From assembly GCF_932526225.1 (NCBI RefSeq), contig NC_064038.1:3844001-3908000 (forward strand): a DNA stretch of 64,000 bases. Direction: 5' to 3'. The notes under the pieces were generated by a model that worked only from the letters and a program-made list of their open reading frames with translations, made no database searches and was not told where the DNA came from. Positions 1 to 10,814 of the stretch are shown piece by piece. Source of the stretch: Nematostella vectensis. Its lineage: Eukaryota > Cnidaria > Anthozoa > Actiniaria > Edwardsiidae. The position numbers and the translations under genes are program-made. The first letter of the stretch is position 1; the number at the start of each line of letters is the position of its first letter.

Positions 1-765
1 CTTGACGTAATTTATCAAGTCCTGGATCAACCTTGACGTAACCTGACAAGTCCTGAATCAGCCTTGACGTAATTTATCAAGTCCTGGATCAGCCTTAACG
101 TAACGTAACCAGTCCTGGATCAGCCTTAACGTAACCTGACAAGTCCTGGATCAGCCTTGACGTAACCTGACATGTCCTGGATCAACCTTGACGTAACCTG
201 ACAAGTCCTGGACCAGCCTTGACGTAACCTAACAAGTCCTGAATCAGCCTTAACGTAACCAGTCCTGGATCAGCCTTAACGTAACCAGTCCTGGATCAGC
301 CTTGACGTAACCTGACAAGTCCTGGATCAGCCTTGAGGTAACCTGACAAGTCCTGGATCAGCCTTGACGTAATTTATTAAGTCCTGGATCAGCCTTGACG
401 TAGTTTATCAAGTCCTGAATCAGCCTTGACGTAACCTGACAAGTCCTGGACCAGCCTTGACGTAACCTGACAAGTCCTGGATCAGCCTTGACGTAATTTA
501 TTAAGTCCTGGATCAGCCTTGACGTAGTTTATCAAGTCCTGAATCAGCCTTGACGTAACCTGACAAGTCCTGGATCAGCCTTGACGTAACCTATCAAGTC
601 ATTGATCAGCCTTGAGGTAACTTATCAAGTTTTGGATCAGCCTTGACGTAACCTGACAAGTCTTGAATCAGCCTTGACGTAACTTGACAAGTACTGGATT
701 AGCCTTGACGTAACCTGACAAGTACTGGATTAGCCTTGACGTAACCTGACAAGTACAGGATTAGC
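1..765. repeat. 31-bp minisatellite with TGACGTAA in most units
   Basis: About 25 head-to-tail units of roughly 31 bp fill the start of the window and run off its left edge. The unit is CTTGACGTAA, then CCTGACAAGT or TTTATCAAGT, then CCTGGATCAGC. A few units are 25-26 bp because TGACA is missing. Most units carry TGACGTAA, a CRE/bZIP-like octamer. The last units (near 680-765) are more diverged, typical of an array edge. No ORF runs through it. Confidence 0.95.
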
Positions 766-2741
766 CTTACCAAATCACCTTTTTTATCAATTATTGTGTT
801 GTCAGTCCTGAGCAGCCTCTCCTGAGCTGCTAAGCAGCGACGACGCAGCAAAGATTACACAAAAACGCGGAAAAAAACGATGGAAAATTCAAGGGCTATT
901 CTGTGTTCCCCGGAAGCGCGCGCCAAAAATAAGTCTGCCTTAGAGTTCAAAGATAGTCGGGTTAAAAGCGTGAGCATTGCGTCCTCGCCAGACCTTGATG
1001 GTAGTGTATCCACGTCGTGCTTTGAAGAAAAACAGTTGAAATAAAAAAGAGTGTATTGCACATCTTACTCTTTGAATTGTTTTATTTTTCTGAAAAATTG
1101 CACGACGTTTACATTCGCATGAATGCAAACGCGAAAAGAACGTCACGAAAGAAGAACGGCGTTTTTCAGAAGGCCTAAACCTCTAGACTTGCAAAGCGAT
1201 TCAAAATGCAGATGTCTGTTTAAGAGGATCAAACATATAAAATCTATTATTGTTATCAGTAAGCAAATAAAAATCTCAAGAAGGCACAAATATATAAAGA
1301 ATAATGGTAAACAAGAACATAAATAATTTGCGCCTAAAAATTGAAAATAATAGTAAAATGGTTAACTTATGGCTAAATCAGATTCACTAGGTTCGGCTGT
1401 CCTCCATTTGCTGAGAAAAACTAAATCAGATAATCAAAATGAAAATTCAGATGTCATTCTAGTCGCCAAATCTCAACTTTGAAAAATAAATATAATACAT
1501 ATAATTTTGTTAATATACCCGAAAGGCTCTGTTACTACGGTTAAGCATTGTCATCGGTATCTATTAAACTGGATGTTAAAATAAGGAAATGTCATGTTTG
1601 ATCGACATGAGCTTTCATTCCTTTTTATTATTTGAACTTCACGTTGTCTGTAGCCTTGTTGCTGCCATCGATGAGAAATTGTAATTATTTTTGTATGCTC
1701 CTATAAAAAGGTTAAAAAAGACTTAATTAATCAAGAACATGTCTGGTAAAATGCCGTCTTAGCGGACGATTTTCGAGCCACTAACAAATTGACGTCATCC
1801 ATACCTTTTTGTTTTGTTTTAGAATATAACGCAGCTGATTTATCACAATTCAACAAATTGCGGGTGATGGTTCAATTGAAACAATAATCCGAATAATAAA
1901 TGTTTTAGCCAAGTAAAAATCTCTTCGAAATTCTTACTTTTTACGTATATTTTCATTATTTCTTAATGAACACAAACAGTCATTTTTAGATTCAAAATAG
2001 CATCATTTCGAAGGCACAACGACAACAAGGCAAATAATTGTAGAGAGTATTCTTAGATTATTACAGCTTTAGTGCTTGATGAAACCTCTCTCAAGGAGCC
2101 TTCATAAGATATCTCTTTATATTTTTCTAGCTGATTGCTTAATTTATCTAATGTTGTTTGATAATTAAGCAATCATTCTATTTAAAAAAAAAAAAACTCG
2201 GGAAAGTTAAATTTCGTATTGAGCATTTGAGCTTCCTTAAGTGCTTCTTTTGAAAGACTCAAACATTAGGAAGTAAAGGAAGTATTTTTCAAGAGAAAAG
2301 TACTAGCAGTAAATGAGTGTATTTTGATAAAACGGAAATGGTGTTGAGATCTAAAGTGCACATACAACCTCAAGACATTTATTGCGGAAGACACAGCTTA
2401 TAGCGGTCATAACAAATCCTTAGACGTGCTGATATCACACGATCAAGAAACAGGATAATGCCATAACAAGAATCGTTTAACGTTCTCAAGTAACATAATA
2501 ACGTTATGTATACACAACTTAAAGCAAAAAAATTGATACTATAACGTTACTTCTTGCTTTTCCTACTTGTGTTTGCGACCAAGCGTTAAAGCGCTACCCC
2601 ATTGGCTATGGCGAGGTACATCACTTTCGCAAGCATTCAACCAGAGAGAAAATATAGTATCAAATATTTGTTCCTTACCGTTGCTTTAGAGTTTCCAGAA
2701 GTTCTTAAGCGAATACACCTTGTTCTGATAATCCGGGCCGG
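766..2741. other. No gene seen
   Basis: This is AT-rich DNA with only short open frames of random composition on both strands. I found no splice-bounded exon with domain character, no RNA gene and no clear inverted repeat. A run of A at about 2182-2194 is the only simple repeat. Confidence 0.6.
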
Positions 2742-2969
2742 TTAGTTGAGACTCAATGTCTTTCCACTAATACCGGTATTAATGTTCAACAGCGGCTTAT
2801 TACTATTGGCTACAAAACAAATGAAGCGTTTTGGCCAATCACCGCAGAGTGGAAAGCAAAAATTATAAATAAATGTACGAGCTCGGCCGTCCTTCTGATC
2901 AGCTGATACTTTCTCCCAATCGAGATTACAAAACTCCCTTTTCTCGAATGTGAAAACCACCTCGACCAA
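2742..2969 (-). pseudogene. Relic or isolated exon of the shared receptor module
   Basis: The open frame on the minus strand begins VEVVFTFEKREFCNLDWEKV. This lines up with the start of the extracellular module in the gene at 4289-5835 (VEITFGIPWREFCNLESYFK), including an identical REFCNL and the V-E pair at the same spacing. The similarity stops after about 20 residues, and the rest of the frame shows none of the module's second half (C, FYV, LT..AY). The frame has no ATG, only TTG. It is most simply a degraded fourth copy of the module, or the 5' part of an exon whose remainder has been replaced. The match is short, so chance is not fully excluded. Confidence 0.4.
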
Positions 2970-3193
2970 TCACTTTTCATACGCTACAAGAAAAAACCCA
3001 TAAAATCCGCAAAATAAGCAAAAAAACGCGTTTCCATAGCACACAGGCGCTCGGAGAGAACCCTAGCGGAATGCCATGTCGAGAACGGCGAGCGAAACCC
3101 AACCCGGCAGCCTCCTTATCTTTCTTTTCCCGCTCGCCACAGGAATCCCAATAAAATCCCTAGAGGTGCCTGCTGAGAACTCCCTGTAATATA

Positions 3194-3377
3194 TAAGAGC
3201 GTCTCAAGCCTCTAATTTAGATAAGAAAAGACTAACCTGTAAGAGCGTCTCAAGCCTCTAATTTAGATAAGAAAAGACTAACCTGTAAGAGCGTCTCAAG
3301 CCTCTAATTTAGATAAGAAAAGACTAACCTGTAAGAGCGTCTCAAGCCTCTAATTTTGATAAGAAAAGACTAACCTG
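3194..3377. repeat. 46-bp tandem repeat, 4 copies
   Basis: There are four nearly identical 46-bp units (TAAGAGCGTCTCAAGCCTCT... ending ACTAACCTG). The fourth differs by one base (TTTAG to TTTTG). Such near-identity implies a recent expansion. No coding frame or secondary structure of note. Confidence 0.95.
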
Positions 3378-4288
3378 TTGCCCAAGATAGGGGCTCGATT
3401 TTTTTAGAAACTGTAGTGACTTAGCTGATTCTGAAAAAAGATTTATTTTACCATAAAAAAACATAAACACATCAAAAGACAATGGCAAAACGCAAAGTCT
3501 TTATTCGAAATTGATTAAGAATTAACTAAAACAAATCCTAGGTGAATATAAAGAGTAAGTGCAATTCTCTATTAATATGTTATTTGAATCAGAGAAGAGT
3601 CTCATTCATGGGACCCAGGGCGTCGCGTCCAAATCGTAACCAGAAACGAGCCCGTTGAGAACGGCTTTGTTCGCCAAAGATGGATGAGCCTTTGTCTCAA
3701 ATCAGTCCTTATACAAAAATGCCCATTCAGAGAATATCATAAGAGCGTAAAATATCTGTACATAGCCCACACACAAAGTCTCTAACTATGAAATGAAAAA
3801 ATGGAGCAAAACAAATACGATCACATGACACAAAATATGGATTGCTCAAATGAAATTAAACCCTCTTAAAGATTCTTAAACAATTCATTTCCTGGTTCTA
3901 TTTTGATAATGACATGTTGACGAGGCCGCAAATTCCCCTTTTCTTCGTGTCTTATTTCATCTAAAAATAATGAATTGTAAAAGAGTAATCAAAATAGCGA
4001 GATGGAAAGTCAGTCTTTCTTCCTCAGAGGTCTAATGTTCGCTTTCCTTAGAGGGTCGTCATGAGTTTTCCGTCAACTACGATTACTAAGTCCAGCAAAC
4101 TACCATTAGAAAGGACGGAAACTGACCTTAAGAATCCACATAAACTTGTATTTCTCTTTTGCTTATACGCTTGATATATTAAAATGATTATAGTGTTTTG
4201 CTGTTAGCGTGGCATAATGGATACTTAAAGCTTCACGCGTAAAAATGCGCAACTCATGATGAAGTCCCTGAAAAGAGATGAGCTCTTC
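3378..4288. other. 3' flank of the minus-strand gene at 4289-5835
   Basis: This stretch follows the stop codon of the minus-strand receptor gene and should contain its 3' UTR. I see no convincing AATAAA close to the stop, no further exon and no repeat. Confidence 0.4.
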
Positions 4289-5835
4289 TTAAAATCGTGT
4301 GGACTCCGCAGGTCTGTAGGAATCCTGAAATAGAACAATAAAAATCAAAATGTGATTCACTTTTTATCTTTTTATGATATTGATTTTATCCTTTTTCAAC
4401 TTGCGCACACCTTCGAGCACAGAATATGTGTGTGATGTTAGTTTTCCGCTATGACAATGTATTAAAAAAGAAGAATGATGATGTGACTGTTATAGTTAGT
4501 TCTTACGATAGTGTGTATCAGTGGCGAGTCTTTTATAGGTAACTATGACAACATACCCCGTGGACGGTGACTGCGGGCTCATTATCGGCACTGAATGCTT
4601 TGTTCTGACGAGCGGAATCCCGCCTTCCATTACCAGCATTGTAGGAATTACCAGCATCGGCCTTCTTGTTCTTGTTGCAGCAAAACTAAAAATACAAGCA
4701 AAACTAAAAACACGGCCGTAGCTAGCACGGGGAAGGGGGGCCTCCCCCTAAATAAAAGAAATAGTTTAAGCCTCCCCCCCCAAAAAAAAAAGTTTGGACT
4801 CAAAGATTAGTATGGCGTTTTGCGCCGGATTGCTATTGTCGGCTTGAGCTAACATTGGCATGAAAGGTGGGTGATAAACATAAGTAGTCACATAAGTAAA
4901 CCACAGGAAACCCAAAACACCAAAGGAAACCCGAAAACGACACCATAAAGATAAACGCGACTCACCGCGACGATCACCGATATGATGACAATGACGAGTA
5001 GGATCGCAAGCCCGACACCCAACCCGATATAAAGTCGTTCAACTTCCGTCAGCTTGTCGGCAGCCTTCGGGTCCGCCACGTCTTTGCCTCCGACTGTTTT
5101 TATCTGCAAGACGATGTAAATGTTTTAAGATTCTGACATCACGGGGATGATACACATCATGTGATGTTAACGTCACGCCAGACACGTCACGCAATAAAAA
5201 TAATGCTCTTCTTATCTGAAAACCGACAGGAGGCGCTGCCTTGAGAAGGTAGCCATGGAGTGGTGTTTTGCGGGTACTTGCAGGTAACTGACTAAGCTTG
5301 TGAGCAATGCGCTTATTTTGTTGGGGGAAGAGGGGGTACAATAATGCCCCTCCCCCTACCTCTGCAAATCAATTGTGCTATGAAAAGTTTCGATAGCTGA
5401 AAAAAAATAATCATTCCTTTTGCTCCCTAAAATTTCCCGGAATCTCTAATTTCATTGAATGACATCATATTTGCTTTTCACCTTGTTTTTGAAGAGGGTT
5501 CCAAGGTACTGCTCCAAACTGTTTTCCTTGTAGTAATTCAGCACACGGTAAGCTTTCTTCGTCATCTTGACATCAATATCGTCACTGTTATTGCTGGACG
5601 CTTGACTGATATAAAACTTCACGTTGGCATCTGAACTTGATTTGTTCTTGTCGATGCAGCTCTCAGCGAAGTTGAAAATGACGATTTTGTTGGCTTTGAC
5701 TTCAGTGCCGATTTCGGGGCCGTCCTCGTACAACAGCTCGTTAGATATTCCCTTTTTGAAGTAGCTTTCAAGATTGCAGAATTCTCTCCATGGAATACCG
5801 AAAGTGATCTCCACGTAGTTTGAGGGGTCGGCAGC
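4289..5835 (-). CDS. Gene B: single-pass receptor with one two-Cys module and a PDZ-type tail (5' incomplete)
   Basis: Four exons join in phase 0 throughout: 5482-5835, 4966-5103, 4557-4685 and 4289-4324 (stop TAA), giving 218 visible residues. Residues 1-118 are an extracellular module of about 105 residues (VEITF, REFCNL, a second Cys, VKFYIS, LTK-like helix, YLGTLF). It resembles the two modules of the gene at 13372-22072 and the one in the gene at 27572-40491. The second exon holds the TM helix (from about residue 145, YIGLGVGLAILLVIVIISVIVA). The cytoplasmic part begins FCCNKNKK, a basic/Cys stop-transfer stretch, and ends ESTRF, which fits a class I PDZ ligand (T-R-F). Donors (GTGAAA, GTGAGT, GTATGT) and acceptors (CTCTCTAAG, TCTTGCAG, TTTTTAG, TATTTCAG) are normal. 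The signal peptide and upstream exons were not found; they should lie between 5836 and 13371. The fold (SEA-like, beta-alpha-beta-beta-alpha-beta) is inferred. Confidence 0.75.
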
Positions 5836-5959
5836 CTTAGAGAGATGGTATGCTAAGGAAATTAAGGGCGTTAAGGAAATAATCTAAACAATAATCATTA
5901 TGACATCGACTGTTTATTGAGGAATCACTGCCATAACATTATTGTTATTAATATTTCGC

Positions 5960-6425
5960 CAGGGCCGTAGCAGGGGGTGGGGCACTGGGGGCACGTGCCC
6001 CCCCCCCACCCAATATTTTCAAAAATTATAAGGATTTGACTTGTAGGGGGCTGGGCACTGGGGGCACGTGCCTCCCCCCTCCCCCAATATTTTCAAAAAT
6101 TATAAGGATTGGGGGGGGGGGGGGGGGCTGTGTACCAATAATTTTTTTAATGTTTCTGTATTGTACCCCCACCCCCAATATTTTCTTACTGTTTCTGTAT
6201 TGTGCCCCCCCCCCAATATTTTCTTAATGTTTCTGTATTGTGCCCCCCACCCCAAATATTTTCTTACTGTTTCTGTATTGTACCCCCACCCCCAATATTT
6301 GCTTAATGTTTCTGTATTGTGTCCCCCACCCCCAATATTTTCTTACTGTTTCTGTATTGTACCCCCCCCCCCCCACCCCAAATATTTTTTTACTGTTTCT
6401 GTATTGTGTCCGCTTCCCCACCAAT
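5960..6425. repeat. Dispersed G/C-tract repeat followed by a 41-bp array
   Basis: 5960-6115 holds two copies of a dispersed element: GGGCCGTAGCAGGGGG, GTGGGGCACTGGGGGCACGTG, a C run, then CAATATTTTCAAAAATTATA. From about 6127 to 6420 a unit of about 41 bp (CAATATTTTCTTAATGTTTC plus TGTATTGTG plus a C run) repeats about seven times. The same unit occurs singly on the opposite strand at 15815-15995, and pieces recur near 30915 and 36317. The open frames over it (VLYPHPQYFLTVS type) are repeat artefacts. Confidence 0.85.
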
Positions 6426-8912
6426 TATACGTGGCCTGCTATGTTTAATATTTGCCATCGTCACAGCTCTGAATATTATTATCACGACCAGTGCCATCTT
6501 TATTATCATAATCAGCCGTAATCATCATTACTTACTCATCGTTCTCATTATCAGTACTGTGTGTCCAACTTATAAATCATTATTCCAACATTAATATCAA
6601 CCATCACCACAATTATCATAAACATCATCATTATCATTAACGTCGTCACCGTCATCATCAGATCATCGTAATGCTTTATTTTCATTTTCACCATTGTCAT
6701 CATCATCATCAACAAGAAATTGAAAGCTTAAGTTATATATGCTTTCTTTTGGCTAGATTGCTATAAGTGAAAGGTATAAGAACTTTAAAGAAACAAGAAT
6801 GTTTAAACATGAGTGAGAAAGTTTAGCCTAACCAGGTGTACAAATTATAAAATTCAAATTGAAAGTTTTTAAAAATGGCATGGTTCTGAATAAATGACTG
6901 TTCTACAATGAATGGTGATCGAGGCCGTCGAACTATAAGCTGGATCATACCTGTTATACAGAGCAGAACTGTCAAATACCTGGAAGTGGTCATGATTAGC
7001 CCCTAAAGAGACGAAAAGATTAGTTATAGTCTTGTGGTAGAACCTATCGATCCTAAACCATAATAATCGATAAGCATGTCCTGATAGGCATAAAAAGCCT
7101 AAGTTATTAGGATCTGTTAAATTTGACAAAGCATCCAAAAAACCTTCTCCAGAGAGAAAATTATGTTGTATCTACCATGAAGAATAGAAAGGTTAGTTTT
7201 AATTTAAGATAGTAAGACTTATCAGGAGAAGTATAAGAAATTTGAAGAAAGTATAACCCATAACAAGCAGTCCTATGAGCGCCATTTAGATGTTCTTGAC
7301 CAAGCAATGGCTGACATTATATTTATTATCAACATTAAACGTTAAATAAACCTTGTACGTAATAGTTTTCTTATTGGTTTGAGTGGATCATTCCTGTGTT
7401 TCATCAGAGCATAAAAATATGTTGAATTTAAAATTACTACTTAGTTACTTTCCATAATCTAATGCATTTGAAAAAAATAGAATTGATACTATCCTCGCCA
7501 ATTCGGGTATCAAAATAGATTAATGTTCTGTTTTTACTTTAGAATGATTAAGGCAATTAATATTGCAAAATTAAAAATTCAGAGAGAGATAATATTTTCT
7601 AAAAGGTTTCTGCAATAAAAAGTTTGCGGCTATGACTATTTCAGTCGGTTTCGGAAACCGACGTTCGTTATTGTTCAATACATACTTCTTCAAATATACA
7701 AAAATAGAGCTTAACAAGCTGCTATCTTGGCCGATTATTTAACCAAAACAGAACCTAAGATAAGTCGAGAATATTCGTAAACATGGGTGAAACAGTTTTA
7801 ATCCGTTGAGAGTTTAACTGAGGCGGCGGAAGTTACATGAACAAGTTAGTATACCTACCTTGATAAGGACAAGATAACAAGGCTGAGAGAAATATAATTA
7901 GAAAAACACGCTCTTTTTAGCCCAAGTTGTGAACGAATTCTTATCCGTGTCTTATTCTTGCGAAGCGAAGCTCAATTGATTCGTTGCTTTTGTTAAAGCG
8001 AAATCATGTGTAACGTTTTTGTTCAAGTGAGGTCTTTGTTTGCTAGCGATGCGAAGGGCGCCTCGTTTATAAAAAGTGCCAGATCACGAATATTGATTTT
8101 CTTTGAAGTATTTTAAATACATTTTTCGTCACATCGGTATAATTCATAATTTAATATTAATTTATAATGCTTAGTGTTGGTGTAATACAAAGATTGATTT
8201 TCTGGATATCTTTCTATTCTCCAAAAGCAATATTTTTTGCATTACCTATTATTCTATCTATATTCTTAATGAACAAAGTTAGACATACATGGACTGGATG
8301 AGTTCTTCATGAACTTAGCTTTTATAATTGGAAATAGCTTATCTAATTTTAAAAAAGTTATGAATTCTATGTTTTAGGTAACTAAAAACTAGTGAGCTCC
8401 GATACCTTCGGGAGAAGCGTTTGATAATTTGTTGTCGAGCGGTCCTTTTGAAGCAAGCCAACAGAATCCTTGTTTACTTACTCGGTGCTATCGATGGAAT
8501 ATAAATCACTTCGCACATGTTAGGTACGCACTCTCTACTATTGAATCTCATCTTAAGAATCATAAACGATAAAAATAAATATTCTAGACCCTAGTGTGGT
8601 AAATTGAATTATGTTTTTAATTCTTCTTATAAGAACTTTTTTTTACATAATAACGCCCAGAGATTTCACCAAATTCTAAAGAGCATGCTAACATGCTAAC
8701 GAGGCTCATTATCTGCAAAAAATTTCGTTTTTGTGATGCGTTCTAAAATGCATTGTGTTGATGATAACAGAGCAACTATCTGTAGACCGAGTGGAATCAG
8801 AAAAATCATTCTCCGAAATATTCCCTCCGAAGAAAACCCAGGTGTCCTGGTTAACGCGAGGAACTCATTTACTGGTAGAGTTTATCTAATTTCCTGAAAA
8901 CGCGAAAATTGT
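6426..8912. other. No gene seen; ATC/CAT microsatellite at about 6600-6715
   Basis: After the array there is a degenerate ATC/CAT-rich tract. The rest is AT-rich with no recognisable exon. The minus frame at 6869-7138 has no domain features and no splice context. The missing 5' exon(s) of the receptor gene at 4289-5835 may lie here or further right. One 24-nt stretch (7859-7882, minus) has good splice sites on both sides but cannot be verified. Confidence 0.5.
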
Positions 8913-9028
8913 ATGACGCTTAGACTTGTTTTCCTGCTCGTTTGTGTGGGCCCGCAGTACGTGTCTTTATCAGCGGCTGGGTCAATGGTCTGGTCGTTTG
9001 TCTCGCGATTTAAATTTCAGCCAATCAG
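8913..9028 (+). CDS. Possible signal-peptide exon (plus strand)
   Basis: ATG at 8913 opens MTLRLVFLLVCVGPQYVSLS, which has the n/h/c-region layout of a secretory signal peptide. The frame runs to a strong donor (ATCAG then GTAAGC at 9029). It could be the first exon of the decayed Cys-rich gene at 10815-12570 on the same strand. Its end phase (2) does not match the entry phase (1) of the 10815 exon, so another exon would be needed. It may equally be chance. Confidence 0.22.
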
Positions 9029-10814
9029 GTAAGCGCCTGGATAGCTCTCATGCAGAAAAACGCTAACTTTAGGAAGGCTCAAGTAAGTATTGAGCCCGAA
9101 GCGTGTGTGACCATTGATCCAGTCGTTAGTGGGGCCGATGAGGCCTAGCGACGGCTGGAAAAAGAGACCATATCACGTTCTCTTTTGCCAAAAAATATAA
9201 CATTTTTTTCAGATATAGGAGGGGGGGACCAATCCAGCACAAGCGCAAAGCAAAGTATTATGTGATGTTTTGTTTGCCAGTCAAGGAAGTGGCCCGTCAT
9301 TTTGCTTTTTTTATTTTACAGAGATTCTTGAAAATTGGATTTTCAATAATATTAATTTTGATTTTCCGTCAAGACAGCTAATCTTCATGCAATGACCAGT
9401 TCTGAATGCCTTCTATATAAGAGACGCTTTTTATAGGACCAAAACGAAGATTCGTCCAATCAGAATAAAGGATTGATTCTGGTGACGTCATCTTGAAGTC
9501 CAATTCGCTGCTGTTAAAATATGGCGGATCCCAAAACAGATCACGCACAAAGTTGTACGAGATTGGAAACGAATCTGAGTAAATTGAAACCTAAAATCAC
9601 AGTAGCAAAACATGAATAGACAAATAGAAGAGAAATCGGTACAATTCGTGTAAGTTTCAACCTTGTTGTATTTTGATAGAAAGAATAGTCATGGATATCC
9701 ACAGGTAGCCCAGGCAATGGTTGTGAAGCTTGTTCGTAGTTTAGAATGGGCTGGTCTTAGAGATAAAACACGTGGATTGAAGCAGCAATTTTGTGTGAAA
9801 TGTTGCCAATAAAATTGCCTTAAAACTTAGAACATGTCTTGTTGTCAAATGTATGTCTAATGACGGTTTTGGGGTGGTTTCTTCGCGAAATATACAGCTT
9901 CAGTCACCCTACTAATTGCCCACTTCAGTGAGGGCGAGGGAAATAATCGCTTTTAGCCAGTACTAGTAGCCGTCATCATATCTATGGTCATTCGCCACAA
10001 ACCCGGCACTGCAAACTAGCCTTCTAGTAGGTCAACCAATCAGAATGCAGCATTGATGAGAGACCAACAGTGCGATTTGAGTAAAAGTGGTTATCGCGGT
10101 ACACCATTGGTGTTTATAACTACTGTGATAGCAAAATGTCCTCATATTTCGCTCTTGAGTCTCACGGTTCAGTTGCCTTGTAGGAATGGCAAAACTGCCT
10201 GATAAGCTTTAAGCATACCTACTTGAAACCTCTTGAGAGTCGTTAATCATCCTGAGTGGCAGGCCCAAAACAATTGGCGACCTCTTGTCTAAGTCGCTTA
10301 CAGTAGGTAAATATCAACTAAAAATACAGATATCAAGTATATTTTGGAAAGATGTGGCTAAAACCCTATATATAGAGGAAACAGAACGCAAACTAAAAGA
10401 AAGATTAAACGACGACAGCACAATTGTAGACTCGCAATCTCGATCCACACCTATCCACTCCGGGTGTTTCTTTTAAATCTAGATTTTGCATTATATTTTG
10501 TTAATGGAATGAGGTCTTATTGTCCCTGCGAATCAATTACTCTAGTGTTCCTTTTACTGGCACCCTCATTTTATAAAAAGTGCATTTCATATGTGTACCC
10601 TTTTCTGTAATCCCCTGCTAATTCTAGAAATACTGATTCTCTTTTTTAATTATCTACTTCAGATGTAAATGAAATCTAATTTTCTATTCTAATCACATAG
10701 ATTCTGACTATGAACACTGATTTACCATTATCTAATTATCTATTTGAGATGAATGCTTCGCCCCCTGCTAATTCTAAGAATAATGACAACCCCTTCTCTA
10801 ATTATCTATTTCAG
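9029..10814. other. No gene supported
   Basis: This holds several CCAATCAG motifs (about 9020, 9458 and 10035) and short frames. The plus frame at 10285-10476 is lysine-rich, lacks an ATG-anchored exon context and resembles no domain I know. No repeats of note. Confidence 0.45.

Noticed and set aside
6036-6594. Overlapping Pro/Phe/Tyr-rich frames
   Set aside because: They read through C runs and the 41-bp array, with no domain or splice evidence.
7859-7882. 24-nt microexon (PCYLVLIK) for the 5' end of the receptor gene at 4289-5835
   Set aside because: Good acceptor (TTTCTCTCAG) and donor (GTAGGT) and the right phase, but no upstream ATG exon and too short to support without transcripts.
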